Part shown: piece by piece, positions 36,871 through 45,102 of the stretch
Numbering within the stretch: position 1 is the first letter of the stretch
How the letters are laid out: every line of letters starts with the position of its first letter
DNA from: an uncultured Eubacteriales bacterium
GTDB taxonomy: Bacteria; Bacillota; Clostridia; Oscillospirales; CAG-382
NCBI GenBank assembly: GCA_934446675.1
Contig: CAKSEL010000008.1
Coordinates: 61,893 to 125,892 of the forward strand
Direction of reading: 5' to 3'
Length of the DNA: 64,000 bases
Made by a program: the position numbers and the translations under genes
Notes under the pieces: generated by a model
What the model was told of the DNA's origin: nothing
The model's input: only the letters and a program-made list of their open reading frames with translations
Databases searched by the model: none

Positions 36871-37473
36871 CTATGCGCGTCTTTCGAGATACTTTTTAAG
36901 TTTGGTTCTCGCGCGAAACAGCGTATTTTCAACTGATTTCGCACTTTTTCCGAGATACCCCGAAATTTCAGCCGTTCCGAACCCTGCGATTTTAAGACCT
37001 ATCGCCTTTCGCTCGTAATCCGAAAGTCCGGCTTTATCGGTATTCAGCAGCTCGTCCAGAAGCGACTCCGCAGCGGCACTCTCATGCACGCTGTCGCCGG
37101 TCACGGAATTTTCAAACGCCGAAACGCCTTCGGAATCCTCGTCGGTCTGCGCACCGCTCATAACCTTTGCATCACGGCTGACCTTTTTCGCCCAGCTTAT
37201 CATGCTGTTTCTTATACAGACACCGGCATAGGTCGAAAACTCCGCCGTGTTCCCGTCATACGTAATGACTGCCCTGTACAGCGCAAGCCGTCCCTCCTGG
37301 CAAAGATCTTCAAATTCGTCTTTTGGAAGTCCGAAAGAGGCTGCCTTTGAGTAAATCAGTCCGGAATAATGCCCGAGCAACTCGACAAACGCAGACACAT
37401 CGCCCTGTCCTGCCTTTTTTGCAAGCAGATTCTGAGAAGTTTTTGCGTTTTCGCCGGGACTTTGCTTTTCCAT
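36871..37473 (-). CDS. RNA polymerase sigma-70 family factor, SigH-like
   Basis: 200 aa from the ATG at 37473 (MEKQSPGENAK). This start has ACAGGA 6 bases upstream; the longer GTG start at 37509 lies only about 5 bases from the expected transcription start, so it is less likely. Region 2 shows FEDLCQEGRLALYRAVITYD and FSTYAGVCIRNSMISW; region 4 shows LSDYERKAIGLKIAGFGTAEISGYLG. The layout fits the SigH/Spo0H group that controls stationary phase and sporulation in Clostridia. Confidence 0.78.
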   Translation of the reverse strand: MEKQSPGENAKTSQNLLAKKAGQGDVSAFVELLGHYSGLIYSKAASFGLPKDEFEDLCQEGRLALYRAVITYDGNTAEFSTYAGVCIRNSMISWAKKVSRDAKVMSGAQTDEDSEGVSAFENSVTGDSVHESAAAESLLDELLNTDKAGLSDYERKAIGLKIAGFGTAEISGYLGKSAKSVENTLFRARTKLKKYLERRA

Positions 37474-37520
37474 AATCATTCCTGTCTGTGCTGATGTTAT
37501 TTTTTTCACGGTGTATTTTA

Positions 37521-37548
37521 ATTATATCAAAAAAAATCGTTTTGTCAA
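37521..37548 (-). promoter_or_regulatory. Consensus promoter of the sigma factor gene
   Basis: TTGACA (37543-37548), 16-bp spacer, TATAAT (37521-37526) on the minus strand. Confidence 0.75.
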
Positions 37549-37804
37549 TAGTTTTTTAAACATTAAAACACAATACTTTCAAAAAAGATTCAGCAAAATG
37601 CAAAATATTAGTACATTATGCACAATTATTCGACACAAATCGATGTCGTTATACTATATTATTATAAACAACTTCACCAAAAAATACATTAAAAAGAAAA
37701 CATTGCAAAATACGGTGCGTACAAAGCCGAAAACGGCGCCGTACAGGCAAAAATTAAGCGCACCCGTCAAAAACAGGCGCGCCGCAAAACAAATTAAGCC
37801 TATT
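37549..37804. other. AT-rich intergenic region without recognised genes
   Basis: About 256 bases between the sigma factor promoter and thiT. Only a small hairpin with GCCG/CGGC arms near 37728-37740 is seen, which could end the thiT transcript. Nothing else recognised. Confidence 0.5.
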
Positions 37805-38374
37805 TTATACGATTTTTCTGGATTTAAGCGCAGGATAAAGTATTGCCGCGCCGATAATTGTGAAAACCATTTCCGGAAGCATATAGCAGCCGTTATAAAC
37901 CACACTGTAAAGCCATGTGTTGGTGGTTTCAAAGCCCTCCCAAAGTTTTCCGGCAGACGCAAAAACGTATACGCCGCTGAGAACATGGGACGCGAAGCGA
38001 AGCGCTATTGCGAGAGCCGTTCCGCCTATTACGCCGCCCAAGCCCTTATTTGCAAAGACGCCCGAAAGTCCGAGTACCGTAAACGCAACTATGTAGTCAA
38101 GCAAGATACAAGCCACAAGCATTCCGGCAGTAAGTCCCCAGCCGAGAAGTCCGTCAAACATTATGCCGAATACAAGCTGAATTACCGCATAGACAAACGC
38201 AGAAAACAGACCGGTCTTAATTCCGTGGCGGATCGAAATGAGAGCGACGGGGAGCATACTCAAAAGCGTTATGCTTCCTCCCCAGGGCAGCTGAAATACC
38301 TTGACCATGCTGAGTACCGCCGAGAGCGCGACAAGTATGGCGCATTCGACAAGTGTTTTGGTTTTTGTGTTCAT
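37805..38374 (-). CDS. thiT: Thiamine ECF transporter S component
   Basis: 189 aa, six predicted membrane helices. Typical ThiT features: LVECAILVALSAVLSMVKVFQLPWGGSI-like N-terminus, and the long-loop substrate region ending in SGVYVFASAGKLWEGF. The gene follows a TPP riboswitch, which confirms thiamine as substrate. ECF energising subunits are encoded elsewhere. Confidence 0.92.
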   Translation of the reverse strand: MNTKTKTLVECAILVALSAVLSMVKVFQLPWGGSITLLSMLPVALISIRHGIKTGLFSAFVYAVIQLVFGIMFDGLLGWGLTAGMLVACILLDYIVAFTVLGLSGVFANKGLGGVIGGTALAIALRFASHVLSGVYVFASAGKLWEGFETTNTWLYSVVYNGCYMLPEMVFTIIGAAILYPALKSRKIV

Positions 38375-38471
38375 AACAGAACCTCCTGAAAATTACGGCT
38401 TTTTGCCGATAAGATACCGCACACGTAATATCGGTGCGGTAGAGGCTCAAAGTGTATTGTTTTCAGAGCTT

Positions 38472-38568
38472 TTATCTCCCTACGCCGGTATTGTCCGAAC
38501 AGGTTTAAAGGGTTCGGGAATCCAAAGTCCCGTCTCAGCCGCCTTTTTTAGGCAGCACCCCCGATATT
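38472..38568 (-). promoter_or_regulatory. TPP riboswitch (THI box)
   Basis: On the minus strand the conserved blocks appear in order: GGGGGTGC, GGCTGAGA, AACCTG and the 3' part ACCGGCGTAGGGA, with closing pairs TATC/GATA. It lies about 100 bases before thiT and should reduce thiT expression when TPP is bound. Confidence 0.93.
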
Positions 38569-38727
38569 TATGCGGTTCGTGTTATATTATAAAGCGCGGC
38601 GCGCAAAACGTCAAGGTTTATTTTATGAATTTTTAAGGCGTTATGCTTATTTAAAAAAAGCTGCGTGAATTCTTAACAATACGGTGTTAAAATATATCCG
38701 AAAAATCAAATCCGAGAGGTAAGAACA

Positions 38728-39225
38728 ATGCTTAATAATATAATTGTAAGAAAATACGAAACAGACGACGTTCCTGCAATGGCAAAAATATGGAACAGCG
38801 TCGTAGAGGACGGAATGGCATTTCCTCAGGAAAACACATTGAGCGACGGCGAGGCGGCTGAATTTTTCGCTTCGCAGACACACTGCGGGGTTGCCGCGGA
38901 CGAAACAACCGGCGAAATTTACGGTATGTACATTCTTCACCCGAACAATGTCGGGAGATGTTCGCACATATCAAACGCAAGCTACGCGGTTGCAAAAAAC
39001 AGCCGCGGACTTCATATAGGCGAGAAACTGGTGCGCGACTGTCTGGACGAGGCAAAAAAGCACGGCTTTAAGATAATGCAGTTCAACGCTGTCGTTGCGT
39101 CTAACATTCACGCACAGCATCTGTACAAACGTCTCGGATTTGAAAAACTCGGCGTTATTCCGGGAGGATTTAAAAACGGCGACGGCGTGTACGAGGATAT
39201 TTTCCCGTATGTCAAGGTGCTGTAA
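38728..39225 (+). CDS. GNAT family N-acetyltransferase
   Basis: 165 aa. The GNAT fold pattern is clear: IIVRKYETDDVPAMAKIWN at the N-terminus, SYAVAKNSRGLHIGEKLV (motif A, acetyl-CoA loop) and HAQHLYKRLGFEKLGVIPGG (motif B). Substrate unknown. GAGAGGTAAG ribosome binding site. Own terminator downstream. Confidence 0.88.
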   Translation: MLNNIIVRKYETDDVPAMAKIWNSVVEDGMAFPQENTLSDGEAAEFFASQTHCGVAADETTGEIYGMYILHPNNVGRCSHISNASYAVAKNSRGLHIGEKLVRDCLDEAKKHGFKIMQFNAVVASNIHAQHLYKRLGFEKLGVIPGGFKNGDGVYEDIFPYVKVL

Positions 39226-39244
39226 TAAAATAACTTGATCCGCG

Positions 39245-39268
39245 CAGTCCGGGCTTGTTTCCGGACTG
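39245..39268 (+). terminator. Terminator of the GNAT gene
   Basis: CAGTCCGG/CCGGACTG hairpin followed by T6. Confidence 0.8.
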
Positions 39269-39285
39269 TTTTTTGCGCTTTTTTC

Positions 39286-39314
39286 TTGCATTTTGATGAA
39301 AAAAGGTATATAAT
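39286..39314 (+). promoter_or_regulatory. Toxin promoter of type I TA module 1
   Basis: TTGCAT (39286-39291), 17-bp spacer, TATAAT (39309-39314), upstream of the small hydrophobic peptide gene. Confidence 0.8.
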
Positions 39315-39409
39315 AACCCCGTCGGAGTTATTCCCGGCAGGGCAAGGCTGAAAACAGTGTAAAAGCTGGGCGGTTATGCCGTCATCTCCGCGAAAGGAGG
39401 TGATAGCTT

Positions 39410-39478
39410 ATGGGAAACGAATACATAATTTATTTTATGCTTATTCTGTTACTTCTTGTAATTACCATAAAAAAATAA
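39410..39478 (+). CDS. Small hydrophobic toxin-like peptide 1 (type I TA)
   Basis: 22 aa (MGNEYIIYFMLILLLLVITI then two Lys), a single membrane helix with a short basic end, like Fst/TxpA/holin-like type I toxins of Firmicutes. A very strong ribosome binding site (AAAGGAGGTGAT) is 8 bases upstream. The gene is flanked by a forward promoter and a convergent promoter for an antisense RNA, and its stop codon sits in a shared hairpin. Too short for normal gene callers. Confidence 0.75.
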   Translation: MGNEYIIYFMLILLLLVITIKK

Positions 39479-39554
39479 CCCCCACCGACCAAAGTTAGGG
39501 TTATTTTAAAATAATACGATCTTTGGCATAACCGTTTGAGGTCTTGCCTTCTGT
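39467..39554 (-). ncRNA. Predicted antisense antitoxin RNA of module 1
   Basis: Starts from a minus-strand promoter (TTGACA 39584-39589, 17 bp, TATAAT 39561-39566) and would end at the hairpin AAAATAACCC/GGGTTATTTT (39472-39507) followed by T on this strand. It overlaps the end of the toxin frame and its 3' region. Ends inferred from promoter and terminator only. Confidence 0.7.
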
Positions 39555-39610
39555 ACTTATATTATACTCGCATATCCCGTATTTGTCAACACCAGAAACA
39601 CTGAAAGGTG

Positions 39611-39639
39611 TTGCATTTTTGTTTTTTACGGTGTATAAT
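39611..39639 (+). promoter_or_regulatory. Toxin promoter of type I TA module 2
   Basis: TTGCAT (39611-39616), 17-bp spacer, TATAAT (39634-39639), the same arrangement as in module 1. Confidence 0.8.
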
Positions 39640-39730
39640 AGCTCTTGCCGGCATAAAAAACGGCAGGGCAAGGTCTCTTAACGGTGTAACTCACCGGCGG
39701 TTGTGCCATTCCCGAAAGGGGGTGGTAGCT

Positions 39731-39802
39731 ATGGAAAAGTACATGAAATTTTTTGCAATTTTCATTATACTTATTATAGCGTTTACTTTAAAAGTAAATT
39801 AA
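39731..39802 (+). CDS. Small hydrophobic toxin-like peptide 2 (type I TA)
   Basis: 23 aa (MEKYMKFFAIFIILIIAFTL then KVN), again a single membrane helix. Ribosome binding site AAAGGGGGTGGT just upstream. Sequence identity with peptide 1 is low, but the surrounding DNA has the same organisation, so this is a diverged second copy. Confidence 0.72.
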   Translation: MEKYMKFFAIFIILIIAFTLKVN

Positions 39803-39878
39803 CCGCCCACACGTCCAAATGTAGCGGTTAATTTTAAACAACTATCTTTGGCACAACCGTTTGAGGTCTTGCCTTTGT
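39790..39878 (-). ncRNA. Predicted antisense antitoxin RNA of module 2
   Basis: From promoter TTGACA (39908-39913), 17 bp, TATAAT (39885-39890), to hairpin ATTAACCGC/GCGGTTAAT (39798-39832). Ends inferred. Confidence 0.7.
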
Positions 39879-39989
39879 ACTTATATTATACTCATACGTT
39901 TCCCATTTGTCAACACATACGGCAAAAAACTTTCAGGAAATAAAAAAGCCTTGCAAAATGCACCTTTTTACACCTGCAAAGCAAAAAAA

Positions 39990-40064
39990 TGGAGCTGGTG
40001 ACAGGAGTCGAACCTGCAACCTGCGGTTTACGATACCGCTGCTCTGCCATTGAGCCACACCAGC
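39990..40064 (-). tRNA. tRNA-Thr (anticodon CGT)
   Basis: Minus-strand 75-base cloverleaf: acceptor GCTGGTG/CACCAGC, D-arm with GGCTCAATGGCAGAG, anticodon stem GCGGT/ACCGC with loop ATCGTAA (anticodon CGT, codon ACG), T-arm GGTTCGACTCC, and encoded CCA. Confidence 0.95.
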
Positions 40065-40144
40065 AAATGTATTATCCGTCTCTTTCGACTGTAACGAAAT
40101 TATTATATCTCAAAAGACGGATTTTGTCAATAGATAAGCCGAAA

Positions 40145-41290
40145 TTATTTGATTATTGTTTTAAGCGCAAGCATAAATCCCACAAGCACAAACAGGAATG
40201 CAAAATTGAAAGCCGAAAACTTTGCTATATATTCTCCGGTCTTTCCGGGAGCATTATTAGCGTATTCGCGGAAAGTTATAAGACTTGCAAGCGACGCTAT
40301 AAGCGTTCCGACTCCGCCGACATTTACCCCTACAAGCAGATCTCTGTAATTATCTGTAAACTGCGACAGCAGAATCGCAGACGGAACATTGCTGATAAAC
40401 TGACACGAAAGTGCGCTGAATACAAGCGTGCTCTTTGACAGCAGGAACGAAAAGAAATTTCTTACCGCCGGAATCCGCGCCATATTTCCCGAAAACACAA
40501 AGAAAAACACAAACGTAAAAAGCAGCGGATAATCAACCGCCTTCAGCGCCTTGGGATCTGCCGCAAGCAGCACTGCCGGTATGATTACAAGTCCGGCGGC
40601 ATACGGCACTCCTCTGAAAACAATAGCTATTGCAAGTGCAAAAAGGCAAAGATAAAGCACGGTTCTTGCAGGATTTAACTCTATTTTTTCATCTGCGATT
40701 TCAAGCGGTTCCGCCTTTACAAAAACCACGCAGCAAACGGTTATAAGGGCTACGGCAAGCGCAAAAGGCGGCGCCATTATCGCAACGAACTCCGCGTTCG
40801 GTATACCAAACTTTGTGTACAGATAAAGGTTCTGCGGATTTCCGAACGGAGTCAGCATTCCGCCTAAGTTTGCCGCGATATTCTGCATTATAAATGTAAA
40901 CGCCAGATATTTTTTCTTGCCGGACGCATTTATTACTATTGATCCGAGAGGAAGAAACGTGAGCAGCGCCATATCGTTTGCAATAAGCATTGAGCCTATA
41001 AAGGTTATATACACAAGTGCAAGCACGCTCATACGCACATTTTTAAAACGGTGCACTATCTTTTTTGCAAGCATATAGAAAAAGTTGATGTTTTTAAGTG
41101 CGCACACCACCGCGAGCACGCAGAAAAGGCACGACAGCGTCTTGAAGTCGAAATATTCCGCGTATTTACGGTCCGGCGGCACAAAAAATGCCGTCACCGC
41201 CGCCGCGGCAAAGGCTATTACGGCAACTGTGTTCTTTTTTGCAAAAGATACAAGCCTCGGAAAAATATCAATGTGCGCGGTATGTGTCAT
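40145..41290 (-). CDS. SLC13/ArsB-NhaD type anion permease
   Basis: 381 aa, about 10-11 hydrophobic helices. The duplicated family motif is clear as MLTPFGNPQNLYLYTKFG and, in the second half, FISNVPSAILLSQF. Related to arsenite/citrate/anion transporters; the substrate is not readable and no arsenic genes are adjacent. Shorter than most (about 420-450 aa). Overlapping plus-strand frames are shadows. Confidence 0.82.
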   Translation of the reverse strand: MTHTAHIDIFPRLVSFAKKNTVAVIAFAAAAVTAFFVPPDRKYAEYFDFKTLSCLFCVLAVVCALKNINFFYMLAKKIVHRFKNVRMSVLALVYITFIGSMLIANDMALLTFLPLGSIVINASGKKKYLAFTFIMQNIAANLGGMLTPFGNPQNLYLYTKFGIPNAEFVAIMAPPFALAVALITVCCVVFVKAEPLEIADEKIELNPARTVLYLCLFALAIAIVFRGVPYAAGLVIIPAVLLAADPKALKAVDYPLLFTFVFFFVFSGNMARIPAVRNFFSFLLSKSTLVFSALSCQFISNVPSAILLSQFTDNYRDLLVGVNVGGVGTLIASLASLITFREYANNAPGKTGEYIAKFSAFNFAFLFVLVGFMLALKTIIK

Positions 41291-41386
41291 TCTCTGTAAT
41301 ACTTCCTTTATTCTGTAACATCACCGGAATACTTTACTCTTTTCCCGGTACAAAGTCAAGACAAAATTTTAAAAGCAAAAAAACAA

Positions 41387-41422
41387 CCCTCTGACTGCAA
41401 TCTTTTCGGAACAGCCAAAGGG
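41387..41422 (-). terminator. Terminator of the ilvA-ridA-DAHP synthase operon
   Basis: CCCTTTGGCTG pairs with CAGTCAGAGGG (two wobble pairs on the minus strand) and is followed by a T-run. Confidence 0.65.
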
Positions 41423-41445
41423 CATTTTCGGTTTTTATACATTAT

Positions 41446-42474
41446 TTATCTGAGATCCGCAAGCTCAAGTACAAGCTTTTCGGTCTTTTCCCAGCCGATA
41501 CACGGGTCGGTTATGGATTTTCCGTAAATTCCCTCGCCTATCTTCTGCGCGCCGTCCTCGATATAGCTCTCTATCATAAATCCCTTTACCATACGGTTAA
41601 TATCGGCATTATGACGGCAGCTGTGCAGAACCTCTTTGCAGATTCTTATCTGCTCAATCGGCTTTTTGCCGGAATTGGAGTGGTTTGCGTCAACTACGAG
41701 AGAAAGATTCTGAAGTCCCTTTGCAGAGTAGTTCTCATACAGATGTTCAAGATCCTCATAGTGATAGTTAGGTATTGCCTGACCGTGCTTATTCACATAT
41801 CCGCGGAGAATTGCGTGCGCAAGAGGATTGCCCTCCGTAACGACCTCCCAGCCGCGGTAAATAAAGGTATGCGAGTGCTGTGCTGCGGTTATGGAATTGA
41901 GCATTACGGATATATCTCCGCTTGTCGGGTTTTTCATGCCGACGGGAACTTCTATTCCGCTTGCGGTAAGTCTGTGGAGCTGATTTTCAACCGATCTTGC
42001 ACCGACCGCGACATAAGAAAGCAGATCCGAAAGATAACGGTAGTTTTCGCAGTACAGCATTTCGTCTGCGGTGAAAAATCCGGTTTCCTCGATTACCTTT
42101 GTATGCAGTCTTCTTATGGCGACTATGCCTTCAAGCATATCCGAACCTTTTTCGGGATCGGGCTGATGCAGCATACCCTTATATCCGTCGCCCGTCGTAC
42201 GCGGTTTATTGGTATACACTCTCGGAATTATCATTATTTTATCCGCGACCTTTTCCTGAAGCTTTGCAAGTCTTGAAGTATAATCCAGCACGGATTTTTC
42301 CGAATCTGCGGAACACGGGCCTATTACAAGCAGCAGCTTATCGGACTTTCCAGTAAAAATATCGGCAACCTTTGCGTCAAACTCAACCTTTTTTTCTTCA
42401 AGTTCGGGGCTCAGCGGATACTGTGCCTTTATCTCCATAGGAATAGGCAGTTTTCTCAAAAAATTCATTCTCAT
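41446..42474 (-). CDS. aroF: 3-deoxy-7-phosphoheptulonate synthase (class I)
   Basis: 342 aa. Condenses phosphoenolpyruvate and erythrose-4-phosphate, first step of aromatic amino acid synthesis. Family motifs: LLVIGPCSADSEKS, PRVYTNKPRTTGDGYKG, VGARSVENQLHR, GMKNPTSGD and VDANHSNSGKKP. The class I AroFGH type is feedback-controlled; which amino acid cannot be told. Third gene after ridA. Confidence 0.93.
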   Translation of the reverse strand: MRMNFLRKLPIPMEIKAQYPLSPELEEKKVEFDAKVADIFTGKSDKLLLVIGPCSADSEKSVLDYTSRLAKLQEKVADKIMIIPRVYTNKPRTTGDGYKGMLHQPDPEKGSDMLEGIVAIRRLHTKVIEETGFFTADEMLYCENYRYLSDLLSYVAVGARSVENQLHRLTASGIEVPVGMKNPTSGDISVMLNSITAAQHSHTFIYRGWEVVTEGNPLAHAILRGYVNKHGQAIPNYHYEDLEHLYENYSAKGLQNLSLVVDANHSNSGKKPIEQIRICKEVLHSCRHNADINRMVKGFMIESYIEDGAQKIGEGIYGKSITDPCIGWEKTEKLVLELADLR

Positions 42475-42515
42475 ATTTATACAATCTCCTTGACTTTATC
42501 GGTACGGCGTCCGCT

Positions 42516-42887
42516 TTAGGCTTCCGCAACAACTTCGACTTCGCAGAGCACGCCTTTGGGCAGCGTCTTTACGGCAACGCACGAACGCGCAGGCTTTGAA
42601 GTAAAATACTTGCCGTAAACTTCGTTGAATGCCGCAAAATCATTCATATCGGCAAGAAAACACGTGGTTTTTACCGCAAGCTCAATGCTTGTACCGGCAG
42701 CCTTGAGAACCTCTGCGAGGTTTTTGCAGACCTGTTCGGTCTGTCCCTTTATATCGGACGCGTCAACAGAGTTTGTTTCGGGATTTATTGCTATCTGTCC
42801 GGACGTAAACACAAGATTTCCCGTTCTTACGGCTTGAGTATAAGGTCCGAGCGCTTCGGGTGCTTTGGGTGTATAGATCTTTTCCAT
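42516..42887 (-). CDS. ridA: RidA family enamine/imine deaminase
   Basis: 123 aa. Hydrolyses reactive 2-aminoacrylate and 2-aminocrotonate released by threonine/serine dehydratases. Conserved blocks: PEALGPYTQAVRTGNLVFTSGQ, NLAEVLKAAGTS and the catalytic Arg in PARSCVAVKTLPKG. It lies 30 bases after ilvA, which makes the enamines, so the operon pairs producer and scavenger. Confidence 0.95.
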   Translation of the reverse strand: MEKIYTPKAPEALGPYTQAVRTGNLVFTSGQIAINPETNSVDASDIKGQTEQVCKNLAEVLKAAGTSIELAVKTTCFLADMNDFAAFNEVYGKYFTSKPARSCVAVKTLPKGVLCEVEVVAEA

Positions 42888-42917
42888 GGTGTATTACCTC
42901 CTGTATTTTTAAATAAG

Positions 42918-44111
42918 TCAGACAAGCTTAAGTCCGCTGTCCTTCAGTTTCTTTGTTATTGTCTTTATGTGGTCATAATTCTTTGTTTCAAGTTCAATTC
43001 TGAGGAAACAGCCGTTAATATCCTCTGTTTCTCCGGCGCGTTCATGATGCACGCTTGTTACGTTTCCGCCGCATTCGGCTATTATTCTCGAAACCTTTTC
43101 GAGCTGACCGGGCTTATCCATAAGTTCGATACACAGGCTGCAAAGTCTGCCGGACTTCATAAGACCGCGTTTGATTACACGCGAGAGGATAGTAACGTCG
43201 ATATTACCGCCGGAAACAACGCAGACAACCTTTTTGCCCTTGACCGGCACTTTATTGAACATTACCGCCGCGACCGAAACGGCGCCTGCGCCCTCGGCTA
43301 TCATTTTATGCTTTTCGATAAGCGCGAGAATTGCGGAAGAAATTTCGTCCTCAGTGACCGTCACTATTTCATCGACATACTCGGAGCAGATCTTAAACGT
43401 ATTATCGCCGGGGCGTTTTACCGCGATACCGTCGGCAATCGTAGAAACCTTATCGAGCGAGATAATCTCATTCTTTTTTATGGAATTTACCATACTCGGC
43501 GCGCCGCTTGCCTGAACTCCGTATATCTTTATTTCGGGTTTAAGCTTTTTTGCCGCGAATGCAATTCCCGAAATAAGACCGCCTCCGCCTATCGGAACGA
43601 CTATTGCGTCAACATCATCGAGTTCATTGAGAATTTCAAGTCCTATTGTTCCCTGTCCGGCGATTACGTTTTCGTCATCAAAGGGGTGAACAAAGGTATA
43701 TCCCTCTTTATCACGCAGTTCTATTGCCTTTTTATATGCGTCATCATACACGCCGGGTACCATACAAACCTCAGCACCGTAGGATTTTGTTGCCTCGACT
43801 TTTGAGATAGGCGCGCCGTCGGGCAGGCATATAAGCGACTTTATACCGTATTTGGACGCGGCAAGCGCAACGCCCTGCGCATGATTTCCGGCAGAGCAGG
43901 CAATAACGCCGTGAGCCTTTTCTTCATCGGAAAGCTGCGAGATCATATATCCCGATCCTCTGAGTTTAAAAGAGCCTGTGAGCTGGAGGTTTTCGGGTTT
44001 AAGATACACGGTACAGTCAGGGTTAAGCGCGTCCGAACGAACAAGCTCGGTATGTCTTATAACGTCCTTGAGCACAAACGAAGCATGATAGATTTTATCG
44101 AGTGTCAGCAT
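42918..44111 (-). CDS. ilvA: Threonine ammonia-lyase
   Basis: 397 aa PLP enzyme giving 2-oxobutanoate for isoleucine synthesis. PLP-lysine motif GSFKLRGS, phosphate loop SGGNID(V), GGGGLISGIAFAA, and a C-terminal ACT domain (about 325-397; LCIELMDKPGQLEKVSRIIAEC) for feedback control. Length and single ACT domain fit the TdcB/IlvA-short type of Firmicutes. First gene of the ilvA-ridA-DAHP synthase operon. Confidence 0.93.
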   Translation of the reverse strand: MLTLDKIYHASFVLKDVIRHTELVRSDALNPDCTVYLKPENLQLTGSFKLRGSGYMISQLSDEEKAHGVIACSAGNHAQGVALAASKYGIKSLICLPDGAPISKVEATKSYGAEVCMVPGVYDDAYKKAIELRDKEGYTFVHPFDDENVIAGQGTIGLEILNELDDVDAIVVPIGGGGLISGIAFAAKKLKPEIKIYGVQASGAPSMVNSIKKNEIISLDKVSTIADGIAVKRPGDNTFKICSEYVDEIVTVTEDEISSAILALIEKHKMIAEGAGAVSVAAVMFNKVPVKGKKVVCVVSGGNIDVTILSRVIKRGLMKSGRLCSLCIELMDKPGQLEKVSRIIAECGGNVTSVHHERAGETEDINGCFLRIELETKNYDHIKTITKKLKDSGLKLV

Positions 44112-44224
44112 ATGGTTTTTCCTCGGTTTCTTTATATTTATGCTCTATTATACTTCCATTTAATGAACTCTTAATTGATAATTTGTAATTTAGTTTTTTA
44201 TAAAAGTTAATTAATTTTACGCTT

Positions 44225-45102
44225 TTTCGGGTGAACTATGCGCAGGATAACAGTTTATTAACTTTTTCGGTTTTTAGTTTTGTTGTTGATTGTTTTGGGA
44301 GGAAACGGGTTACTCTTTTCAAAGTGCAACTTTATATTTGCGCTTTTCTACGGAGAAAAGCTAAAAGATGTTTTGCGTTTGGCTGACTTTAGATTATTTT
44401 AGGCGGAAACGGATTATCCACTTCCACTTGCACCCCTATCCCCCCTCTTTTCGGAATCGAAAAAGTCCCCTACGAGGATAAAAGGCAAAAGATTTTCGCC
44501 GCTCAAACGCCGCAGCGAAAGCGCGGCTACGTGGAGGATTTCGCTTACCGTAATAATGTACGCCTCCGAAATCTCAAAAATCCTCGTTTCGCACTATCCA
44601 CAATGCTGTGTTGCGAAATCGCCGCGCGACAGGCGCGCGGATTTGGTTGGTATCTAAGTAAATGTTTTGGCAAACACGGTTCAACTCTTATGCCATGTCA
44701 CGCTGCGGTCTGCGTAAACTGTGTTTTGGGTACAAAAAATGCAATTTTTACGCGTTATTACGCAGTCAACAGGACTTACTTCTCTGCCCAGCTTGCCTAT
44801 CGGCAAGAAACTTGGTTCAAATTCTACTTTTATGTTTAGTAAAAAACTCTGTGCAAAGTTTAATTCAACGCACAGAGTTATATTTATTAAATTATCCTTT
44901 GTACTCGGTTGCCACAGCTTGCTCACGCACCTGCTCACATCTGAGTTCGCAGTCCTGCCGTTCGACTGCGAACGGTACAAGCTGGCGGCACAGAGTATCC
45001 CATAATTCTTTTCTAAATTAGGGGCTATTGTTTTCTTTGCAGCTTTCTTTTTAAAAAGAAAGCGCGTATTCCTTCGTATTCCTTCGTACTCCTTCGTATT
45101 CC
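44225..45102 (-). repeat. Dispersed structured intergenic element, copy C
   Basis: Third copy, minus strand, starting directly at the MATE stop codon. It opens with four units of about 10 bp (AAGGARTACG on this strand, 45066-45105), then a 22-bp perfect palindrome of GCTTTCTTTTT type, hairpin 44945-44973 (GTTCGCAGTC/GACTGCGAAC), terminator hairpin 44845-44879, hairpin CTTGCC/GGCAAG (44792-44807), the conserved GTTTACGCAGACCGCAG stretch near 44700, hairpin CCGCGCG/CGCGCGG (44622-44640), arms GAGGATTT/AAATCC. Its far end carries a second copy of the terminal segment (44300-44400 resembles 44400-44420 and copy B's end), so it is longer than the others. No gene recognised. Confidence 0.8.

Noticed and set aside
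44112..44224. T-box or other leader before ilvA
   Set aside because: Only AT-rich sequence with a TATAAT-like hexamer; no T-box motif or specifier stem could be found.
9281..45102. Repeat copies as an insertion sequence
   Set aside because: No transposase frame, no terminal inverted repeats common to all three copies and no clear target duplications were found.
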